A model generated the notes under the pieces. That model saw only the letters and a list, made by a program, of their open reading frames with translations, had not been told where the DNA came from and made no database searches. Shown here one piece after another: positions 53,578-64,000 of a stretch of DNA of 64,000 nucleotides. A program made the translations under genes and the position numbers. The stretch lies in the NCBI RefSeq assembly GCF_019320115.1, contig NC_089584.1, positions 76,570,791-76,634,790 on the forward strand, in the 5' to 3' direction. Source of the stretch: Miscanthus floridulus. Lineage: Eukaryota; Streptophyta; Magnoliopsida; Poales; Poaceae. Positions within the stretch are counted from its first letter, which is position 1; the number at the start of each line of letters is the position of its first letter.

Positions 53578-54333
53578 TATAGCTCAGGTTCAGTGCCCGT
53601 GGATAGTTATAGAAATAGCCTACAAAGGAGAAGAATAAGTTTTCATTCAAATACCATACCATTCCCACATATAGCGATAATAACCAAGTAGCAGCCGCTC
53701 ACAGTAGAATTCCTTACTAATACCTTATAGCCAACTAGCAAACATATCCGACATACTTGAGCAAGATTAGCGCTAAATAATGTGATTTCATTGAGAGTTG
53801 TCCATTTTGAAGAAGGTTTCAATGAAACTCATTTTGTTCTTGCATCAAAAAATATTAGCAATGTGAGGAAGCGATGTCATTCCAAGCTACTACTTTGGTC
53901 TAAACAAGCCCTAAATCATAGAGCATCAAGTGGTGGGTAGGTAATGATCCCTCTCTCCATCCTGAAAATAATGAAATTCTCATTTTTTAAGAAATCAAAC
54001 AATTCTAAATTTGATTAAATATATAAAAAACTAATAATGTTTATAATGTGTAATAACAATTATTAGATTAATTATAAAATATAATTTTTAATAAATCTAT
54101 TTGAATATATAAATATTGAATATTTAATATTCTAAATTAGTGTCAAACATTCGACGTGATAAGGACTAAAGTTTAGTCCATATAACCAAATAGTCTATGG
54201 ATGCCTGAATAGGAAAAGAAGAGGGACGTTTGTAGAGATGGACAAGGTGTGAAATTAAGAGGCCACACCTATCTCGATCGTGACAGGACACTACTTGTAC
54301 TTGGGGATAGCAATGGCAATTTTTTCATTTCCA
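53578..54333. other. No gene seen; AT-rich intergenic DNA
   Basis: I see nothing beyond low-complexity AT-rich sequence near 53,960-54,150. Confidence 0.5.
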
Positions 54334-54575
54334 GGCCTTGTTTAGATTACAAATTTTTGCAATCTGGACACTGTAGCACGTTTCGTTTGTATTTGACAAA
54401 CTTTGTCCGATCATAGACTAACTAGGCTCAAAAGATTCGTCTCGTGATTTACAACCAAACTGTGCAATTAGTTATTTTTTTTACCTATATTTAATGCTCC
54501 ATGTATGCGTCCAAAAATTGATGTGATGCAGAGAGAATGAAAAAACTTGCAATTTGGAGGTGATCTAAACAGGCC
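54334..54575. mobile_element. MITE, 242 bp, TSD CCA
   Basis: GGCCTTGTTTAGATTACAAA on the left is inverted relative to GGTGATCTAAACAGGCC on the right. CCA lies on both sides (54,331-54,333 and 54,576-54,578). The interior AAAGATTCGTCTCGTGATTT is common to many grass MITEs. Confidence 0.82.
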
Positions 54576-54578
54576 CCA

Positions 54579-55963
54579 GAATAGGGATGACTAGCGCCCG
54601 GAAGTTTCGGTATCAGAACGCGTCCGGACATAACTCGGGGCCATCTGATTGGAGAAACAGGAGCTGTCCGATTCATCTGCCTACACGCGTAATGATTCCA
54701 CAGATAATTGAGCGTACCTATCGGGCTATCCCTGCCCATGTAACAGAACAAATAAAACGAGCATACCTATGCGTGCCCTGTTGCCCTCCGTACTCCATCC
54801 CCACTGTGCTCCATCATCCGAACGTCTGATAGGAAATTTTCCATCGGACGGTCCGTTGAAACATGGAGCAATGCGAGATGCAACATTAGAAGTATTACTT
54901 GTTGCAACATCAGAAATAAAAGAACAACCTCTAAACAAGACTACTTGCAACATCATAACAAGGCTGCTGCAATGAGAGATGCAACATCAAAACAAAAAAA
55001 GACTAATGTAGCAAAGAAGTATTACTTGTTGCAACATCAAAACAAGGCTACTGCAACATCAAATTCATTCATCTGCAACATAAAAGCGTTGCCTTCATGA
55101 AGTCAGCCGGCGAGGAAAAAGATACCCCCTTGGCAACACCAATTCCCATCTTAGCATCTCAAATCAACCATTCCAACATGCAAAATCAAACATTGAAACA
55201 TCGCAAATCCTATAGAAAGGGGCAACCAAAAATCAAAATAGAAATCCTAGAAAAGTGAACAAAATTCATCACAAGAGAAATGACAATTGAAACAAATGAA
55301 ATAAATACACGAAAACATTTGGACTTTACCGTTGTCACATCCATCTTGAGCACAAGAGTTAGTTGGCTACGATGGCAGGCGGTGGGCGAGGGGCCTGGGC
55401 GGCGGCGGCGACGAAGCAGTAGAGGAAGAGCGGGCGTTAGGCGAGCCTGCAAGAGGGGGGAGGTGGCTAAGTAGGGGCATAGGCGGCGCTGAGCAGGGAG
55501 GACCGTGTCCTCCGACACTGACGAGCTCGCTTTGAGGAGGGACGGCCGTAGGTGATGATGAGGCTGCGCGGCGTGCAGGAGGTAGCTGCGAGTGCCACCG
55601 CAAATGGCGACGAGGCAGCACAGTGTGGGGATGGAGCTACATATGAGGGGCAAGCACCACTGCCAATGAGGCATCTGCGAGCGCCGGTACGAAGAGAGAT
55701 GTGAACGGGATGAGCAGTGTTGGGAAGAAGAGGATAGATGTGTTGGTGGCAGTGCAGGTGGGAACGCATGGGCATGAGCGCTGGGCCTGTGGGAGCATTC
55801 GATGATTTGTGCTCGCGTCGGACGTAAGACGTGTATAATTCCATCGCCGTCCCGATGGCTTTTCATTTTGAGGACAAAAGAATGTTACTTTTCTCTCTCT
55901 TCTTCCTCTTTTAAATTTTATTTATTTTGCAGCATGGTTATAAATTTATAGAAGAAAATATTA
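54579..55963. repeat. Repeat DNA rich in TTGCAACATC words, GC-rich right half
   Basis: Between 54,878 and 55,080 GCAACATC or close variants occur about ten times at irregular spacing. Bases 55,370-55,860 are GC-rich with Ser/Pro/Arg-rich frames on the minus strand that match no family. This looks like a decayed DNA transposon; I could not find its ends. Confidence 0.5.
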
Positions 55964-56112
55964 CTCCCTCAATTCCAATTATAAGACGTTTTGGTTTTTC
56001 TAGATACATTGATTTGATTATGTATCTAGATATAGTGTATACCTAAGTACATAGCAAAACTTACGTATCTAGGAAAGACAAAATATTTTATAATTTGGAA
56101 TGGAGAGGGTAG
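55964..56112. mobile_element. Stowaway-like MITE, 149 bp, TSD TA
   Basis: CTCCCTCAATTCCAATTATA and the inverse of TAATTTGGAATGGAGAGGG form the ends, flanked by TA. The interior carries the typical TCTAGATACAT words. Confidence 0.82.
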
Positions 56113-56795
56113 TATTTAAGACACCAAATTATTATAGTTAGTAAATATATTTCCATAATATACTTATTCAATATCATAAATGCTAATAGTTTGTTCTATA
56201 AATATGATTAAAATTAAAATAGTCTAACTTAGAACAGATCCAAAGTAGTTATGTCTCGGGACATAGTTAAAGCAGTGGTACTATTGTGTGAGCCTTCTAG
56301 AAGCTATTTGAACATTACACTTGTTCATACCGAAAGGAGGACTTCGCTGCTAGAGAACAATGAAGGTATTGTATCTAAACATTCTCCCATACCTAATATT
56401 GTAGTTCAATCTGTTGCTAATATTAAATAGCTTGGAATTTTCTTTGGCAATTCCCATACAGACTTAATTTCTTTAGTGTCACGACTCAAAGGTTGTTCCA
56501 AGCTAAAACTTTCCAAAAACACCCCTTGAAGCTCGGAACCCTAACTAACTCCTCCTTGGACCCTAACCTGAACCCCTGCTACACGTCGCAATGTGTTTGG
56601 ATCCCAAGACTTCATCAACCATGGCACAAGGCCATAAGTCTCCTTTAGCTCTTTTCCGGTAATGGTTCTACAATCCCTATGAGTTGTGATTAAAGGCCCT
56701 AATTCCAATCTCTCCTCTCTAAATCCAGGATCCCCAAATTTTGTGTTCTGCTAGATCGTCTGGTGATCCGATGGGCTGTGCGCCAGAAACACTTA
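56113..56795. other. No gene seen; older LTR-like DNA
   Basis: No coding evidence. From 56,475 (TGTCACGACTCAAAGG) the text is LTR-like, and it seems to continue to 57,782 and again from 62,444, interrupted by the MITE and the solo LTR. Confidence 0.35.
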
Positions 56796-56956
56796 GGCCT
56801 TGTTTGGTAGGGATCCTCCTCAAGGGCTCCTCTGGAGGAGCTAGAGTCGTTTTGAAGGAGCCACATTTCACAGAAAAATGGTTCCTCCTACTAAACCGTT
56901 TAATAGGGCTCCTCTGCCGGAGCCGAAGCTGGAGAGGAGCTCTACCAAATGAGGCC
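56796..56956. mobile_element. Tourist-like MITE, 161 bp, TSD TTA
   Basis: GGCCTTGTTTGGTAGGG and CTCTACCAAATGAGGCC are inverted ends, with TTA at 56,793-56,795 and 56,957-56,959. The interior is rich in GGAGC / GCTCC words that fold back on each other. Frames crossing it on either strand are artefacts. Confidence 0.9.
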
Positions 56957-57782
56957 TTATACAACAGAACCAGTTTAGACGAGTTGTCCTCCTCTCCTGT
57001 CTCTTGGCCCCACCTGTCAGCTCAAAGTGGAGTGTCCAAGATGCCAGGTTCAACTCCCTCCCCATCTCACTCTCTCACTCCCATCCATCTCCCTCTCTCT
57101 CTACCAAATGGAGAAAAAACAAGAACTAGAGAGAGAAAGGAAGAGAAGGAAAAGAAAAAGAAGAGGAAAAGAAGATTAAGCCAAGGTCAAGCACCACCAA
57201 CTCAAGGAGAAGGTCAGGATCATCAACTCCATCTTCATCGTTGGGCGAGCTCAAGAAAAATCCCCCATTTTCTTCTATAATGCCATTCCAAAACCCTAAC
57301 TCTTGATTTCATCTTGCATGCGTTGAAGATGAAGGTGCTAGCTACTCAATCCATCTCAAGTGTAAGCTCTATTCCTCTCTCACTCAATCACATCATGGAT
57401 TCCTCAAATTGCTCTCCAATTGGAGTTATGTGTTTTTGTAAGAAAATCTTGATTCTACTCAAATCCATCTCTCACTTGGAAGCAAGAAGGAGCAACGCAT
57501 GAGCATGGTCTTGGTGTCCCAAGGGTCACATATCCATCAGAAGCTAAGTTACCAAGACTCAAGTACATGAAATTCTTCTTTTGATTCAAGTTTGGTTCAA
57601 TTCTCAATCACTAGTTTCCTTTTCCAAATGGAAGGCCAAACCTTAAGTTACACAACCATAACACCTCACCCAAACACTCCTAGATGATCACCACACATAC
57701 CTAGGAAACATCACCATAAACACTAGCCCCAAACTCAAGAACACCAAGAAAAATGAGCCACATATGTTCTGTCGACGCCCTC
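56957..57782. other. No gene seen; flank of the solo LTR
   Basis: TC-rich and A/G-rich low-complexity DNA (57,055-57,180), then AT-rich DNA. The plus-strand frame at 56,741-57,280 spans the MITE and the purine-rich tract and is not considered a gene. Confidence 0.4.
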
Positions 57783-60735
57783 TGTAACACCTTAGTGTTA
57801 TGGTTGCACTAAACCACTTGCATCACATGAGCATGTGCATCATCTCATTCATAAGCATCATACCATGATGAATGTTATCATTTCATGTGTGTTTCTATTT
57901 GAATTGCTTGGTTTTATGCTAGCAATTATGTGTGCTCATGTGTGGTCTATGCAAATGCAGGTCAAATGTCCTCTTAAACAACTTAGCTACACTTAGAATG
58001 TCATTAGGAACAATGTTCATGTTGACCATGTTGTCTAATTATACTTCCAAGTAATAGTTTGACTTGTGTTGAACCCTAGAGCCTAGTTGTTTGACTATTT
58101 AAAAAGTATAGCTTAGAGTGTTTTCATGGCTAAGCAACCTAAAGCAAAGTTGTAGCAAATTATATGAGGAACAAACTTTGTTTAGAGGCCAAGTCATGAA
58201 AATGTATGGAACAGTATCAAATATGGCCCACAAGTCAGTTTTGGGTGCTGATTCTACACTTAGAAATTTTCTAAGTCTAGCAGATGATTTTTAGTTTCAT
58301 GTATCATTGTTTAGAACTTTGTATCTCCCTAACTAGACCGAACCAGCTCGAGTTCCAATTGGAAAAGTTGTAGTTCTCACTTCAATCTCCAACTTTGTCA
58401 ACTACACCTAGAGCTAGATTGTCACGGTTTAGGAGTTATAGATCGTTGAAAACGCGCTGTCAGTTGACTTATTGGGTCTCTGACGGCCAGTTTAGGCGGG
58501 CCAGCTGGCCGACACCGGTAGGTCATGGTGGCCAAGTGGCGGCCGTACGCCGACGTTGCCCCCATAGGTCAGCCTATCGCTGCCACGAGGGTGCCAAGCG
58601 CCTGTTAGCTCGCCTACTTCCTTCGTCGTTGCCGAGCGCCTCGCTAGTCGTTCCGTAGCATAGCACCGCACCTCCGCCGTCGTTGCCGAGCGCCTCGCCA
58701 TCGCTGATTCCCCTCGCCACCGCATCATTGCCGCCTTCAGCTAGCCACGAGCGCCGCCTTGCTTCGCGCCACCGTATCCACCCACTCTCAATGCTGGGCA
58801 AGCCTAGGTGAGGGCCATTGGCCATTTCCGCCGCCGCCATGGCTGAGGCTCGCTGGTGTTGGAGCTCACCGTGGTCAGCTATCGCCGGAGCTCTCTCACC
58901 CCTTTTCTTCCTTCCCTTAGCTTCTCCGTGGGCCCTTGAAGCACATACCGAGCTTAGCCGTGCCCTTATGGCCGGACTTCGCCAGAGTGCCGATGGTCCT
59001 TGCCGCCGTCCTCCATTGTCGTCGCTACCCTGGTTAGGCTCCGGTAGGGGTTCAACCTTAGGCACCTCTAGGTGCGGCTTGTCGCGAGGAACACGGTGGT
59101 ACCCTCCTCGCCGCCGGAGAAGCCACCGTTGGTGAGCTACATGATCCGCGTCGCCGGAGAGCCGCCTCCTCTGTTTTTCAGTCACTGACGCGCGGGCCTG
59201 GCTGACCGTGGGGTCCCGCCTGTCAGTGACTCAAACCTGAGAAGCTAGTTCATTAATTCAGTTTTTGAGTGCAACTTGTAGAATTTATATCTCGAGTTTG
59301 GTAGATCCAAATTAGGTGGTTCCAATTTTTTTAGGATCATGGTGAAGTGTAGTATGTAGAAAAAATATAACATGAACACTTGTAGTGGAATTTTTGGAAG
59401 AATGAAATTGAAACTTGAAATGTGTTTTTAAATGAATGCCAACTTGTTTAATTTATATCTTGAGTTCCTGTGTTCCAAAAATTATGAAATTTTGTTGGTG
59501 AGCTCTTCGTAATGAGTAGAAGCTCTGGTAAAAATTTGAGGGTCAATGCATGTATGAGTTTTGAGTTATAGATTTTCCTTTTATTATTGAATGATCTTTG
59601 TGTGAATTTTAGTAATTTATCTATGATTCCAATGACCATGAAATTTATTGGAGGATGTCCTAGTACCTTAAGGATGTTATGAAAAATATAAAATCTGTTG
59701 CTTGACACTTTTCACCAGGGTTTCCTATTTATGTCATTTTAAGCCTTTATGCCTTGTCATTTTTGTGTAGGATGTTATACTTGTTGAAATGATGTGAAAT
59801 TTATCCAGTGGTCTATTGGAGACATGTATAAACTACTGTAATTTTTGTGGAATTTTCTATACACTTTGGATATGTGTTTATTAATTAACCTCATTATCTA
59901 AATAAATTAATAAAGGTATGAAAAGAATTTATTTAAGAATTGCCACTATTTTTTCTGGTGTTCTTTCAACATGTGCGATGAGTTAGTAAAGTTGGTTTTG
60001 TCCATTTGTATGTTTACAACATAAATTAATAATTATTTTCTTGCATTATGTCATTCTGGACAGTTCTGGGAACTTTACAAAGTTCACCATGATATTTTGG
60101 GTTGCTGGGAAAGTGGTGAATACAAAAGTTGTAGATAACCTATGTATCTATCTCCTGTTAAAATTTGGTGGCATTTGGCCTAGTAGTTTAGGAGTTACTA
60201 GTCGTTCAAAGTTGGATTACAGTTTTGCTTGCTCTCTGTCTTGTTTAGACCGGATTACGTGTTTATATAAATTTGACCTGATAACTTGGGAATCATGCTG
60301 AGGTGATTAAAAATGAAATGTAGATAATTTCATAAGCTTTCCAGATTGTCTTTTTGCATGTCTTTTGGTTTAGTACAACTCTAGTTATGAGTAAAACTAG
60401 TTACTGCTGTTTGCAGCCTGAAAACTGTGATTTCAATGGATAACTTGTTTGCTTGATATGAGTCGATGTGATGCGTTAGATGCTAGGCTAATTAAGTTAA
60501 CTTGTTAGTTGCAGGTGCTAGACCTCTTACTAAAGATGAACCACTTTATCTTAGGTTGTTAGAGCTCGTTGAGTGTGCCGTTCTTGTTTTCTAAAAAGAG
60601 ATATGCACCTACTCGGTAAAATAGATGTTGATCTTGTATCATCGTGTCTTTCATGCGTCCATCTATACATGGTTGTACATTTCATCATCATCTTCCATCT
60701 CTTGTGCATGCATGATTCTTATACTATACATATGC

Positions 60736-60965
60736 ATGCAATAGGTGTTCCGGAGGGAGTCATGCTTCTGGAATTCGAGCAAGTACTTCTAGAGGAGCAG
60801 CAACAAGCTCTGGAGCAGGAGGTGCAGACCCCCGAAGAAGGAGCCGACGAAGAAGTTCTTGAGTGTCCCGATCACCAACCTTCGTCTTTTCTGAAAGGCA
60901 AGCCCTGGAGCAGTTTTAAGTCTCTATGTTTTAAAAATGGTTACTTTGAGTATCTTTATTTGTGA
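60736..60965 (+). other. Short open frame within the solo LTR
   Basis: In the frame that opens at 60,573, the part from about 60,743 reads GVPEGVMLLEFEQVLLEEQQ and continues in Glu/Gln-rich, helix-forming sequence to the stop at 60,963-60,965. The composition is protein-like (coiled-coil), unlike its surroundings. I recognise no domain; whether it is translated is unknown. Confidence 0.4.
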
Positions 60966-61004
60966 TGCATTAAGTGATAGGAACTGGATGCAAACACTTG
61001 TTGC

Positions 61005-61028
61005 ATATATATATATATATATATATAT
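61005..61028. repeat. (AT)12 microsatellite
   Basis: Perfect AT dinucleotides inside the solo LTR. Confidence 0.95.
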
Positions 61029-62438
61029 TCCTTGTCCAGTATACGTACCCTGAATCCTATTTAGGTCTAGGAGCGAATCAAAGCTTAGCCTTGCTTAGAC
61101 TAGGTAAAAGTCAGGTGATTTCCTATCACCTGCAAGTTAGGATGATGTCTGGTCACGATTGGCTATATTTGCTATTGTGGAAGATAACCATGTGTTAATA
61201 ATGAATTGTGACCAAGGCGGGAAGTCGGTAGAGAAGCATCAAGGCAAGGAGGTCTTGGGTGTGGATCTACCCCCATCTGTGTCAATTAAGGACCGATTCG
61301 CTATATGTCCTCATGTCATGTTGAACGCATGCCTATCACTTAGTTGGCTGGATAACTTGTTCCGACCGCGAAGCCGAGTAGCTCAACTCAGGCCGAAAGA
61401 CCGAGAAGTGAAAGTGCGCACCTTGGCGGTAGTAAGGATGTGCGGGAAGCAATTGGTGTAAGTCCTAGGTGAGATTGACCACCTGGCAGAGTGGACTCCC
61501 TGAGGGTGCGGCGCTGCTCGGAGCCGCGATTCCCGAGCTGTACCAAAGGTGACCAAAGGCTGCCTTCGCATGGTATGCCTGGGTGTGTGTTAGGAATACC
61601 CCTCCAGCTGGATAGGAATCGATTCGAATCGCCGTCTCTCCTGGATAGTGAGAACTTGACTGAGCAGCGGCAACGTAGGTGCACTTAATGGAACTTGATG
61701 GTTAAATTGATGATGAGGATGATACAACAATATACGGGATATGGTTAATAATGTTTGGAGTTAATCAATTGCTTGCTCTAGTACAGGTGCTAATCTAGTT
61801 GATAGGTTAATGTTGATAACTTGCTGCTTACTCATAATTTAAATTATGCTCTTATATCATTAAAGCATTTATGCAAAAATGGTTGTCAAGCAAGATCCAC
61901 CGATAAAGCCTTGCATACTCCTTGGTGTCAATTATTTTTGGTTTACGACGGGTAAGTCTAGCTGAGTACATTCTCGTACTTAGGGTTTATTTCCCCCTTG
62001 TTGCAGATGACGTGCTCTATAACGGCTACTGCAAGTATTGTCTCCATCCTGTGGGGGATGAAGACTAGATCATGGGCATGATCACCTATGTTATCTTATC
62101 TTGTTGCTTTTGCTGGATATGACTATGGTACTAGCTTGTATTTGAACTAAGTGTGTGTGATAGTCTCAAACTACTTTGCTTCCGCTATTTGTGAACTTGT
62201 TTTGTAATAATTATGTGAACATCTGATGTATGAGGTACTCATGAACTACTTGTCAAATGGATGTAACATGTGGCTTGTTATGTTGAATTACTGTGATCTT
62301 GGTTGTATGCAAGTTGGTTTGAAATCCTTCGTGGTTTCAGTTGACAACCGGGTTTATATGGGTTCAAGTATGACGGTTTGATCACTCCGGTGATTGCTTT
62401 CGTACTTGTGTTCTTATAAATTGGTCAGTTCTGTTACA

Positions 62439-64000
62439 CCCTCATAGACCATTCCGATCTAGAGGAACACCGAACCATCCATGAGATCACCCTAGAGCCA
62501 ACACTAGCTCAAGTGCATGCTCGGACGGTTCCCCTGAACTATCTGCTATTTGCGCGGAGCATCCGGAGGAACACCAGGACCATCCGTGGGAACATCGAGC
62601 CCCTAACCTAGAAAACACCCCCTTTGGGAATGCACCCATGGACCATATAGGAGCTAGAGGGTGAAACTAGTGTGGATAATTCTCCGATCCGATCCGAATA
62701 TGAATTTTGAGGATATGGAGAAGAACTTTTAATATCCATGGGGATACGGATAATCCAAATCTGATTTCGTGCGGATGTGGGATAGGATATGGAATAGGTA
62801 AAATCTGATGGATATGGATTATCCACAATTTCTATGCGGATTATCCGATGTTTAAAATAGGATATCCGAAAGTTTCTCTCCCTAGACTAAAGAATTTGGG
62901 ATTTAAAAAAGTTTGTTAGTTAAGAACTCTTTGTTGACGGTCACTAACAGCAATTATAAACCATCCACATAACCTGCATTTATACTTAATTCCATCACCA
63001 AACATAGGTATAAGGGGTTTTAACTAATAAATTCCATGAGTTTTGGTGAATCTATGTTTTCGGTAGGGTTTATCTAGAAAATTGTCAAGGGGGACCTATT
63101 CGTCAAAGAAAATTATGGAATTCGGCCGCGTAAATAGCGTGGGAAGATTCTAGAAGACTTTAGGAGGCTCTCTACTGAAGCAGACCCTGAGGGGCTACCA
63201 TGTGGGGCCAGCCGGCCCCACCTATAGGCTGACCGACATGTGGGTCCCATCGTTTCGAAAGTCGGTTCCCCACCGCCATTGAGATCCAATCTTCACCGTT
63301 TATTCAAGTTGGTTTGATCCAAGGGCTCAGGATTGATGCTTCGGCCTATGTATATCAGCCCCTACCCCCTCCCTCAGCAAATCCCTGAAACCCTAATTCA
63401 TATCTTTAGGATCAAGCCAGCTATCAAGAGAAGAGAAGATTTGTCCTCCATAGGATCTAGTGTTATAAATAGAAATAGTGAGATGGAGAGTGAGGAAAGA
63501 GTTTAGAGGAGGTGCCGGCCTATCAGTGCTCTCTCTATGGCTTATACCTTGGTGGATCCAAGTTCTATCTAAGCTTCCATCTGAGATATCTCTGGTCCAA
63601 CATGACTAGTCGTATGACCCTACCCACTATGGGATGGGGCACACGACTTTGGCCTTGACTTCGAATACCATCTAAGCCACTAGGGACCCCTGACCCTATG
63701 GCTCGGGATCGAGGCCACCAGCACCATGACCAGCAAATGATACTAACAGCCCAAGGGCTGCTACCTACTCCCTCAATGTCGCCATGACACCACTAGGGAG
63801 AACAAGAGATGATGACGAAGGCCACGGCAAGCTCATGTCAGCATAGGAGAGTTGGCTGACAACCACCATGACAATAGTGCCATCATGACCTAGCACTGTA
63901 GCATCATGCCATGCCATGCTGCGATGTGGGAATGAGACCATGACGACAACCACACCAGAACATGTGCTGACGAGAAGACAAGACAGCCTTCCTTGTAAGC
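62439..64000. other. Older LTR-like/repeat DNA, no gene seen
   Basis: Bases 62,444-62,620 continue the sequence interrupted by the solo LTR (GAACACCGAACCATCC and GAGGAACACCAGGACCATCC are related words). Bases 62,660-62,880 are a patch rich in GGATATGG, GGATTATCC and CGGATAATCC that can fold back, probably a MITE. Bases 63,100-63,500 resemble an LTR promoter: CAGCCGGCCCCACCTATAGG, TATATCAGCCCC near 63,350 and AAACCCTAATTC. No coding sequence is supported to the end of the window. Confidence 0.45.

Larger units (their letters stand above)
57783..62438 (+). repeat. Solo LTR, Tekay-like gypsy, 4,656 bp, TSD CCCTC
   Basis: It starts TGTAACACC and ends CTGTTACA. The 5-bp word CCCTC flanks it exactly (57,778-57,782 and 62,439-62,443), and the surrounding text reads through once the LTR is removed. 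Layout is that of Tekay/Del LTRs: AT-rich outer parts and a GC-rich block at about 58,490-59,210 (compare 5,340-6,070). No internal element sequence remains, so it arose by recombination between two LTRs. Confidence 0.85.

Noticed and set aside
56741..57280. 179-codon plus-strand frame ending in a Lys/Arg/Glu-rich tail
   Set aside because: It runs through a 161-bp Tourist MITE and a purine-rich low-complexity tract; the protein-like tail is compositional.
60573..60742. 5' half of the 130-codon frame in the solo LTR
   Set aside because: Only the part from about 60,743 looks protein-like; the earlier codons are ordinary LTR sequence with Cys/His/Leu-rich text.

Overview
This is nuclear DNA from a grass, most likely an Andropogoneae panicoid such as Saccharum, Miscanthus or Sorghum. 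The evidence is grass-type CACTA elements with TTTGCCGAGTG and TTTAGTCCCGG subterminal repeats, long-LTR Tekay/Del-type gypsy elements, Tourist and Stowaway MITEs, L1-type LINEs with a C-terminal RNase H, and GT-AG introns. No bacterial-style operons, CRISPR arrays, rRNA genes or convincing tRNA genes are visible. Almost everything is transposable-element DNA in nested layers; the only recognisable host gene is a broken PDR-type ABCG transporter. The species call is inference.

Left block (1-15,233): the minus-strand right part of a CACTA transposon, ending at its terminus at 15,233, is interrupted twice. A minus-strand Tekay-like Ty3/gypsy element (3.5-kb 5' LTR at 3,217-6,729, then PBS, an extra ORF, gag, protease, and RT running off the window) sits in its first exon. 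A complete second CACTA (9,175-13,386, target duplication TGG) with a decayed Transposase_24 / Ulp1-protease gene sits in its subterminal region. The outer CACTA also carries what looks like a two-exon fragment of a host gene (8,115-8,363).

Central block (15,234-43,915): unassigned repeat DNA with three MITEs is followed by a 5'-truncated LINE (19.3-20.13 and 35.95-37.06 kb). That LINE is split by a minus-strand, poly(A)-tailed non-LTR element with a perfect 16-bp target duplication. This insert was in turn hit by a 10.2-kb LTR retrotransposon (21,638-31,803, TSD GCTAG) that has an intact-looking 670-residue gag but no pol, and by a 4.05-kb MULE (31,869-35,922) with about 325-bp terminal inverted repeats. 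Then come a Tekay-like LTR (37,307-40,395) with another LTR nested in it, a roughly 1-kb inverted-repeat element, and GC-rich gypsy LTR-like DNA.

Host gene block (43,916-57,777): a minus-strand ABCG36/PDR-like pseudogene keeps its N-terminus and first ATP-binding domain up to the ABC signature, then ends abruptly at repeat DNA. A MITE also interrupts an exon. Its upstream side is packed with MITEs (Tourist-, Stowaway- and hAT-like) and another poly(A)-tailed, ORF-less retroelement (51,549-53,263).

Right block (57,778-64,000): a 4.66-kb solo LTR of Tekay type (57,783-62,438, TSD CCCTC) lies inside an older LTR-like sequence. Decay is uniform: many coding regions carry in-frame TAG where the family has tryptophan, the pattern expected from cytosine-methylation-driven transitions. 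Only the gag of the 21.6-31.8 kb element looks recently functional. I found no convincing wholly new system. The most unusual items are the gag-only LTR element with its hairpin-rich LTR and PBS-like internal motif, the CACTA-captured exons, and the ORF-less GC-rich non-LTR elements.
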